This document shows positions 14,119 to 18,265 of a stretch of DNA of 18,265 nucleotides, one piece after another. The DNA is from an uncultured Erysipelotrichaceae bacterium (GTDB lineage: Bacteria; Bacillota_I; Bacilli_A; RFN20; CAG-826), in assembly GCA_902793515.1 (NCBI GenBank), contig CADBDO010000007.1, forward strand, positions 1-18,265. The letters are read 5' to 3'. The notes beneath the pieces are model-generated. The model was not told where the DNA came from, did not search any database, and was given only the letters and a program-made list of their open reading frames with translations. Positions within the stretch are counted from its first letter, which is position 1. Each line of letters opens with the position of its first letter. The position numbers and the translations under genes were made by a program.

Positions 14119-14134
14119 TGTGATATATGTCACA
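14119..14134. promoter_or_regulatory. Crp/Fnr-type operator TGTGA-N6-TCACA shared by two divergent genes
   Basis: The 16-base site matches the Crp half-site consensus at all ten positions. It spans the start codon (14127) and predicted transcript start of the Crp/Fnr gene, fitting self-repression. Its centre lies at about -41.5 of the ABC operon, the class II activation position. Confidence 0.75.
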
Positions 14135-14720
14135 GTTTAATACGATTTTTGACATTCTCTCGAAAGAGGAAATCTCCCTCTGGAGAAAAAGAGAGCTTCC
14201 AAAGGAAGGCATTCTTTTTAAGCAGGGTGATGAATGCTCGGAAGTCGGCCTCGTTGATGAAGGTCAACTCGTTATCTCCTCTTACTCCTATGGAGGCAAG
14301 GAAATCGTCTATAGCCTCATCGGGCCAGGCTCAATGTTTGGGAATAACCTTTTGTATGCTGACGACAAACGCTACAAAGGCAACGTCGTGGCCAAAAAGA
14401 AGACCACCCTTTATCTCATCCATAAGAACAACCTGATGAAGCTTCTTGCCAGTAATCCTAGGTTCCTCGAATTCTTCCTCTCCACCGCTTCAAACAAAGT
14501 CAAAGACCTTAACGCCAGGGTGAGGCTTCTCTCATTCCAGGTTCTTGAGGAAAGACTTATGTTCCTTCTTCACGAGAATAACGGTTCCCTCCCCTACCAA
14601 TCGATCACCTCTCTTGCAAGTGAATTAGGCGCCGAAAGAGAAACCTTATCTAGGCTAGTCTCACGCTTAGTCAGAGAAGGGACGATTAAAAAAGAGAGAC
14701 ACCGATTAATTGCCCTTTAG
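14127..14720 (+). CDS. Crp/Fnr-family transcriptional regulator
   Basis: This 197-residue protein has an N-terminal cyclic-nucleotide-binding-type beta roll (about 20-105: EGILFKQGDECSEVGLVDEG, then GPGSMFGNN), a long dimerisation helix (about 110-150) and a C-terminal winged helix (about 157-195). The recognition helix ERETLSRLVSRLVREG keeps the Arg and Glu of RET and the following Arg that read TGTGA in Crp. The Glu and Arg that hold cAMP in Crp are not present (the pocket reads FGNNLLYADDKRYKGN), and there is no Fnr-type Cys cluster; its only Cys is at position 37. The signal is therefore unknown. It is divergent from the ABC binding-protein gene and shares an operator that covers its own ATG. 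No ribosome site precedes the ATG. A bidirectional terminator follows. Confidence 0.92.
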   Translation: MSQFNTIFDILSKEEISLWRKRELPKEGILFKQGDECSEVGLVDEGQLVISSYSYGGKEIVYSLIGPGSMFGNNLLYADDKRYKGNVVAKKKTTLYLIHKNNLMKLLASNPRFLEFFLSTASNKVKDLNARVRLLSFQVLEERLMFLLHENNGSLPYQSITSLASELGAERETLSRLVSRLVREGTIKKERHRLIAL

Positions 14721-14721
14721 C

Positions 14722-14756
14722 AAAAGAAAAGGAGCGGAATTTGCCGCTCCTTTTTG
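14722..14756. repeat. Copy 1 of a 35-base repeated terminator
   Basis: It is identical at 34 of 35 positions to 17112-17146 in the same orientation. The single difference (A or G) is in the loop. Confidence 0.85.
14727..14755. terminator. Bidirectional terminator after the Crp/Fnr gene
   Basis: An 11-bp stem AAAAGGAGCGG / CCGCTCCTTTT with a six-base loop lies between the convergent Crp/Fnr and small lipoprotein genes, with T-rich tails on both strands. Confidence 0.85.
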
Positions 14757-14759
14757 GTC

Positions 14760-15317
14760 CTAGCCAAAGCAGTAATAATAAATATTCATGTCCGACTCGA
14801 CAATCGTTTCGTCTGTTGCATAGACGGTGCAAGCCTCGTCGATAAAAAAGCCATTCTCCGAATACGATCCGCCGATTGGCGCATAAATCGGTCTCGTTTG
14901 CCTTCCTAGGGCACTCGCGAGATTATCCCCCGAAAAAAGAGGTTCTCCTTTTTCTGCCGTCACCTTGAAATCGAATCTTGGGTTCCCATATTTATCCTGA
15001 TCCGGGATATAGTAGCACTGATACACCGACACGGTCTTATAGACCTTATTCGCAGACGAAGAGGATGCCGCTGAGTTTGAAGAAGATAAAGGCGAGGATG
15101 AATGGGGCGATTGCGACGTCGATGATCTGCTGGATTTATGACGCGAGGATGAGAGCGAGGATGAGGCGACGCTTTCGCCCGATTCAGCAGGCGCGGAGGA
15201 AAAGGAAACGCTTTCCGGGGCAAGCGAAACGGTTTCGCTCTCTTCCTCCACAAAAGAGCAAGAGGTGAGAGCAATCGCCAAGAACGCTATTTTCGATAAA
15301 CTCTTTTTCTTAATCAT
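14760..15317 (-). CDS. Small lipoprotein with Ser-rich linker, function unknown
   Basis: The ATG at 15317 overlaps the TGA of the upstream peptidase gene (ATGA), so translation is coupled and the start is secure. The 185-residue protein has a lipoprotein signal ending in the lipobox LTSC (Cys20). A linker of about 70 residues follows in which Ser dominates (SSSLSSSRHKSSRSSTSQS and similar), which probably spans the cell surface layer. A compact C-terminal domain of about 95 residues (VYKTVSVYQCYYIPDQDKYG to the end) is rich in Tyr and has two Cys apart from the lipobox and end region; I do not recognise it. Coupling to the secreted peptidase suggests a substrate, anchor or partner of that enzyme, but this is inference. 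It ends at a bidirectional terminator. Confidence 0.82.
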   Translation of the reverse strand: MIKKKSLSKIAFLAIALTSCSFVEEESETVSLAPESVSFSSAPAESGESVASSSLSSSRHKSSRSSTSQSPHSSSPLSSSNSAASSSSANKVYKTVSVYQCYYIPDQDKYGNPRFDFKVTAEKGEPLFSGDNLASALGRQTRPIYAPIGGSYSENGFFIDEACTVYATDETIVESDMNIYYYCFG

Positions 15318-16975
15318 AGTTCCAGCATAAACGGCGGCCTCGTACGCTTCACATGGCCGCAGAAGAAGCACTTAGATTCAGTCAGGCTCGTCTGGAAATA
15401 GAAATGGGAGCCAAACCCTACAATCTCCCCGCAGCGGCACTTGTAGACGTGCAAATCCCCGTTAAAGTAGACGGCCTTGTCTTCGGTGTGGGGCTCATAT
15501 ACCACGGATCCGCACGCACATTCCGCCCTATGCGTTTGGGTATCAATCCGTCTCACGTCGTCATAGACGTGCTCCTCATATGTAACATCCCCACATTCAC
15601 ATTTCAATGCGTGATTATGTTCATCGACCATCTCTATTTCGCCGTACACATGCGCTTGCGGCGCTGAATGCGCGCCACATGAACATTCGTACGCATGCAT
15701 GTGTTGACCAAGCGTTACTAGCTTATCAAAGACATGTTCCTCGTAGCACACATCGCCACAGACGCATTGAAGTGCATGGTAATCGCTATCGCCATAATCA
15801 ATCTTCGCGCGGTGCAGTTCATCAGCATGGATGTGAGAATATAAACCAACCGCATGGGTATCGCCTCGCCACCGGAAGCGGTAGTTCTTCGGGGTGAATT
15901 CCATCGTGTCTTTGATATCGAGGAAAGCAAATGCATCAAATGTCTCAAATACCTTGTCAAGAGGGACCATCATAATCCCTGTGCCCTTCCATCCCATGTG
16001 TCCGATAATATAACCTGTCCATTCGTCGTAGGCATATGCGACCGCTATGTGACCGCCACCACCATTGTTTCTAGCGTTTGGGTCTTTCTTCTTTGAATCA
16101 CCAGAAAGCGTCCCTTGGAACAAAATCGGTTGTCCTTGTCTCAGTTTTTCGATCGCGTCATTTCTCAATGCATTTCGCTTATCTTGAATATCAGAGAACT
16201 GTGTATAACCATAGAAATGTTTTGTTTCAAGCGCGGCTTCACCATTCAGAAGACCCGTATCGATAAAAAAGCGGTTTGTAAGTTCTTGGAGACCAACAAC
16301 ATTTATGGAAGGTTTCCTATTTCTTTTCTGCTGAAAATCCCATATCGGGTATTTCCAATTTTGACGATAATTGAGCGCTAATTCATACAATTTGGAGATA
16401 AGGGTGTCGCTCGCATGACCAAGCATTTGATCAAGGTAAGTTGAATAGGCTTTTCTTTCCATCTCATCGTATTTATCAATGTAATCAGGTTCGGACTTTT
16501 CGTCAGGCTCAGGCATTTCTTCATCTAGAAATAGATCAGCATGAAAATCAGTCACGCCCGGAGAATCGTAGATTGGGTCGTCAAGGGCGCTTATGATAGT
16601 CTGATCCGGATTGTTATAGATATCTGGTATGATATCGCCGTTCCAATATGTGTCGTAGTAACTGAGAAGCATGGTTAGGGCAACGTACCCACAGTTACCG
16701 ACGTTGTTTGTCGGCATATTCAAATCAAGGTTATTGAAATAGTTGATTACGAACTTAGGCTGTTCGAAATAGTGGGCATCCATCCCGGCATAACCACTAA
16801 AAAACGTGGTAGGTCCACTAGCGCAGTATTGAACTTCTTCTTCGTGGTAGGCCACCTCGTTTACCTCCCCTACTGGAGGATTCTCCATGCCATTCGACAT
16901 AAGCCCTATCAAAGGCAACATAAAAGCGGCCCACGCCGCCATTTTTATCCGTATCGTCTTCCCTTTGTTTTTCAT
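15314..16975 (-). CDS. Secreted C39-like cysteine peptidase with Cys/His-rich C-terminal repeats
   Basis: This 553-residue protein begins with a basic tail and a hydrophobic signal segment (residues 12-27). A papain-fold peptidase region follows, with the nucleophile in NNVGNCGYVALTMLLSYYD (Cys95) and the catalytic His in GGGGHIAVAYAYDEWTG (His309); these fit the C39-like peptidase pattern of gut Firmicutes surface proteins. Residues about 394-543 hold five repeats of 27-28 residues with a core H-x3-C-x-C-G and a later His, plus a degenerate sixth (CFFCG). The paired Cys are at 404/406, 431/433, 459/461, 486/488 and 513/515. They look suited to metal binding. The start is set by AAGGAG before the ATG at 16975. 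The stop TGA overlaps the ATG of the small lipoprotein. Confidence 0.85.
   Translation of the reverse strand: MKNKGKTIRIKMAAWAAFMLPLIGLMSNGMENPPVGEVNEVAYHEEEVQYCASGPTTFFSGYAGMDAHYFEQPKFVINYFNNLDLNMPTNNVGNCGYVALTMLLSYYDTYWNGDIIPDIYNNPDQTIISALDDPIYDSPGVTDFHADLFLDEEMPEPDEKSEPDYIDKYDEMERKAYSTYLDQMLGHASDTLISKLYELALNYRQNWKYPIWDFQQKRNRKPSINVVGLQELTNRFFIDTGLLNGEAALETKHFYGYTQFSDIQDKRNALRNDAIEKLRQGQPILFQGTLSGDSKKKDPNARNNGGGGHIAVAYAYDEWTGYIIGHMGWKGTGIMMVPLDKVFETFDAFAFLDIKDTMEFTPKNYRFRWRGDTHAVGLYSHIHADELHRAKIDYGDSDYHALQCVCGDVCYEEHVFDKLVTLGQHMHAYECSCGAHSAPQAHVYGEIEMVDEHNHALKCECGDVTYEEHVYDDVRRIDTQTHRAECACGSVVYEPHTEDKAVYFNGDLHVYKCRCGEIVGFGSHFYFQTSLTESKCFFCGHVKRTRPPFMLEL
15340..15800 (-). repeat. Protein-level tandem repeats (HxxxCxCG) in the peptidase C-terminus
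   Basis: Five units of 27-28 codons plus one degenerate unit each encode a C-x-C-G pair with flanking His. The units have diverged at the DNA level, so the array is old rather than a recent expansion. Confidence 0.75.
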
Positions 16976-17010
16976 ATATATTTCTCCTTCTCTTTGGGAA
17001 CGTCGGGGAA

Positions 17011-17041
17011 ATGATAGAAAAAAAAATGACAGGTAAGTCAA
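17011..17041 (-). promoter_or_regulatory. Possible promoter of the peptidase-lipoprotein operon
   Basis: TTGACT (17041-17036) and TATCAT (17016-17011) are 19 bases apart, longer than usual, with a run of T between them. The ribosome site AAGGAG follows before the ATG at 16975. Confidence 0.35.
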
Positions 17042-17111
17042 TGGTTCTTAACATTTTTGGATAATATGTAGCAAAATTCGATACATTTAATTAATTCTTG
17101 GAATAAGAGCG

Positions 17112-17146
17112 AAAAGAAAAGGAGCGGGATTTGCCGCTCCTTTTTG
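17112..17146. repeat. Copy 2 of a 35-base repeated terminator
   Basis: It matches 14722-14756 at 34 of 35 positions. The two copies flank the peptidase-lipoprotein pair. Confidence 0.85.
17117..17145 (-). terminator. Terminator of the hydrogenase gene
   Basis: An 11-bp stem AAAAGGAGCGG / CCGCTCCTTTT with loop GATTTG lies 15 bases past the hydrogenase stop codon and is followed on the minus strand by TTTTCTTTT. Confidence 0.8.
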
Positions 17147-17159
17147 TTTTTTTGTGAGC

Positions 17160-18265
17160 TTACTTAACTTCTGGGTACTTCTCACGGTTGGCCACGTAGG
17201 TGGTGTGGAGGAGTTCTTCAGAAAGTTCGCTGCATGGTTCGCCAAGGAAGTCCTTGTAGACCTTGATGATGTCAGGGTTGTTGTGGGACTGACGGATGGC
17301 GCACTTCTCGTCGATGGAGTAGAGAATGTCGGCTCTCTTCTGGCGGTAGGTTTCAAGGATGTCATTGCCTTCCTCTGGTTTGAGGTTTGGCTTGACGAAT
17401 GGTTGTCCACCACCGTTGATGCAGCCGCCTGGGCAGCCCATGATCTCAATGAAGTGATATGGGGATTTGCCTTCTTTGATCTGATCGAGAAGAACTTTAG
17501 CGTTCTTCATGCCAGAGGCGATGGCGACTTTGACCTTAAGGCCGTTGATTTCGACTTCGGCTTCTTTGACGGCATCAAGACCTCTGCAGGCTTTGAAGTC
17601 GATTGGGCCGAATTCTTTTCCGGTTAAGGTGTGATAAGCGGTACGGAGAGCGGCTTCCATGACACCACCGGTGACGCCGAAGATTGGGGCAGCACCAGTG
17701 TATTGTCCAAGAAGGTCCTGATCGAACTCTTCTTCTGGAAGATCTCTGAAGATGATGCCAGCGCGTTTGATCATCGCGGCGAGCTCACGGGTGGTGATGA
17801 CGGCATCAACATCCGGTAAGCCCTCGACAGCGGCGTTCTGAGGACGCTTGGCTTCATATTTCTTCGCGGTGCAAGGCATAACGGAGACGACATAGATGTT
17901 CTTTGGGTCAAGGTTATGGGCTTTGGCGAAGTAGCTCTTGATGATAGCGCCTTCCATTTCGTGTGGGGACTTGCAAGTCGAGACGTTTGGAATGCACTGT
18001 GGGTAGTAGTACTCAAGGTAGTTGATCCAACCTGGGGAGCAGGAAGTGATCTGTGGGAGGACACCGCCTTTGGTGATACGGTTAACGAGTTCCTGTGACT
18101 CTTCCATGATGGTAAGGTCAGCAGCGAAGTTGGTATCGAAGACGCGGTCGAAGCCGAGTCTGTGGAGGGCGGCGACCATCTTGCCGGTGGCATTGAGCTC
18201 ACCGATCATGTAGCCGAATTCCTCAGCAAGGGCGGCACGGACGGCTGGAGCGGTCTGGACGACGA
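17160..18265 (-). CDS. hydA: [FeFe] hydrogenase catalytic subunit, 5' end cut by window edge
   Basis: The minus frame stays open to the right edge, so the first residue seen (VVQTAPAVRAALAEEFGY) is internal; any N-terminal iron-sulfur domains lie outside. This enzyme makes or oxidises hydrogen, usually with ferredoxin, in fermentation (family knowledge). The H-cluster domain is clear. L1 reads TSCSPGW (18027-18047), L2 reads MPCTAKKYE, and L3 reads EIMGCPGGCINGGGQP; DTNFAADLTIMEES and TGGVMEAALRTAY are also family hallmarks. The C-terminal tail RQSHNNPDIIKVYKDFLGEP and LLHTTY is the usual small-subunit-like end. L1 has Ser where the usual motif TSCCPxW has a second Cys; this should be checked against relatives. 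An internal ATG at 18209 is not a likely start. A terminator follows its stop. Confidence 0.95.
   Translation of the reverse strand, partial: VVQTAPAVRAALAEEFGYMIGELNATGKMVAALHRLGFDRVFDTNFAADLTIMEESQELVNRITKGGVLPQITSCSPGWINYLEYYYPQCIPNVSTCKSPHEMEGAIIKSYFAKAHNLDPKNIYVVSVMPCTAKKYEAKRPQNAAVEGLPDVDAVITTRELAAMIKRAGIIFRDLPEEEFDQDLLGQYTGAAPIFGVTGGVMEAALRTAYHTLTGKEFGPIDFKACRGLDAVKEAEVEINGLKVKVAIASGMKNAKVLLDQIKEGKSPYHFIEIMGCPGGCINGGGQPFVKPNLKPEEGNDILETYRQKRADILYSIDEKCAIRQSHNNPDIIKVYKDFLGEPCSELSEELLHTTYVANREKYPEVK

Noticed and set aside
17154..17627. Plus-strand open frame of 157 codons opposite the hydrogenase
   Set aside because: It is a shadow of conserved hydrogenase codons and has no independent support.
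1..18265. CRISPR array, insertion sequence, prophage or attachment site
   Set aside because: No regular DNA repeats with spacers, transposase, integrase or terminal inverted repeats were seen. The only DNA repeats are the paired terminator and short palindromes.

Overview
The window looks like a chromosome segment of an anaerobic, probably gut-dwelling, uncultured member of the Bacillota, perhaps a Bacilli or Mollicutes-related lineage such as RF39 or RFN20. Evidence for this: four lipoproteins with Ser-rich linkers, AGGAGG-type ribosome sites, sigma-A-like promoters, an [FeFe] hydrogenase, a rubrerythrin and a secreted serpin. The genus is a guess. The standard genetic code fits: TGA is used as a stop at 15314-15316 and all recognised Trp codons are TGG. 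There is no phage, insertion sequence or CRISPR array, and no gene-free stretch longer than 300 bases.

Left part (1-4353): a seven-helix membrane protein with a GGDEF domain cut by the left edge, a six-helix membrane protein of unknown function, a large lipoprotein of unknown function, and a lipoprotein serpin. Middle (4461-9827): a tRNA-Thr(CGT) with its own promoter and terminator; a MEMO-AMMECR1 fusion protein coupled to a membrane protein; then, on the other strand, a TetR-type regulator, the redox chaperone Hsp33, a soluble unknown protein and a Nudix hydrolase.

Right part (9828-18265): a cyclophilin and a divergent membrane protein; rubrerythrin; a six-helix membrane protein; an ABC permease with its lipoprotein substrate-binding partner; a divergent Crp/Fnr-family regulator; a secreted C39-like cysteine peptidase with Cys/His-rich C-terminal repeats, translationally coupled to a small lipoprotein; and an [FeFe] hydrogenase cut by the right edge.

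The strongest regulatory signal is a perfect TGTGA-N6-TCACA palindrome between the Crp/Fnr gene and the ABC genes. It covers the regulator's own start codon and is centred about 41.5 bases upstream of the inferred transcript start of the ABC operon. This is the classical position for direct activation, so the site probably represses the regulator and activates the transporter. A second theme is start architecture: several genes with no Shine-Dalgarno site have a -10 box only 7-11 bases before the ATG, suggesting leaderless or nearly leaderless mRNAs beside conventional ones. Proteolysis also recurs, with a surface serpin and a secreted peptidase. All functional statements rest on motifs read by eye; no database search was possible.
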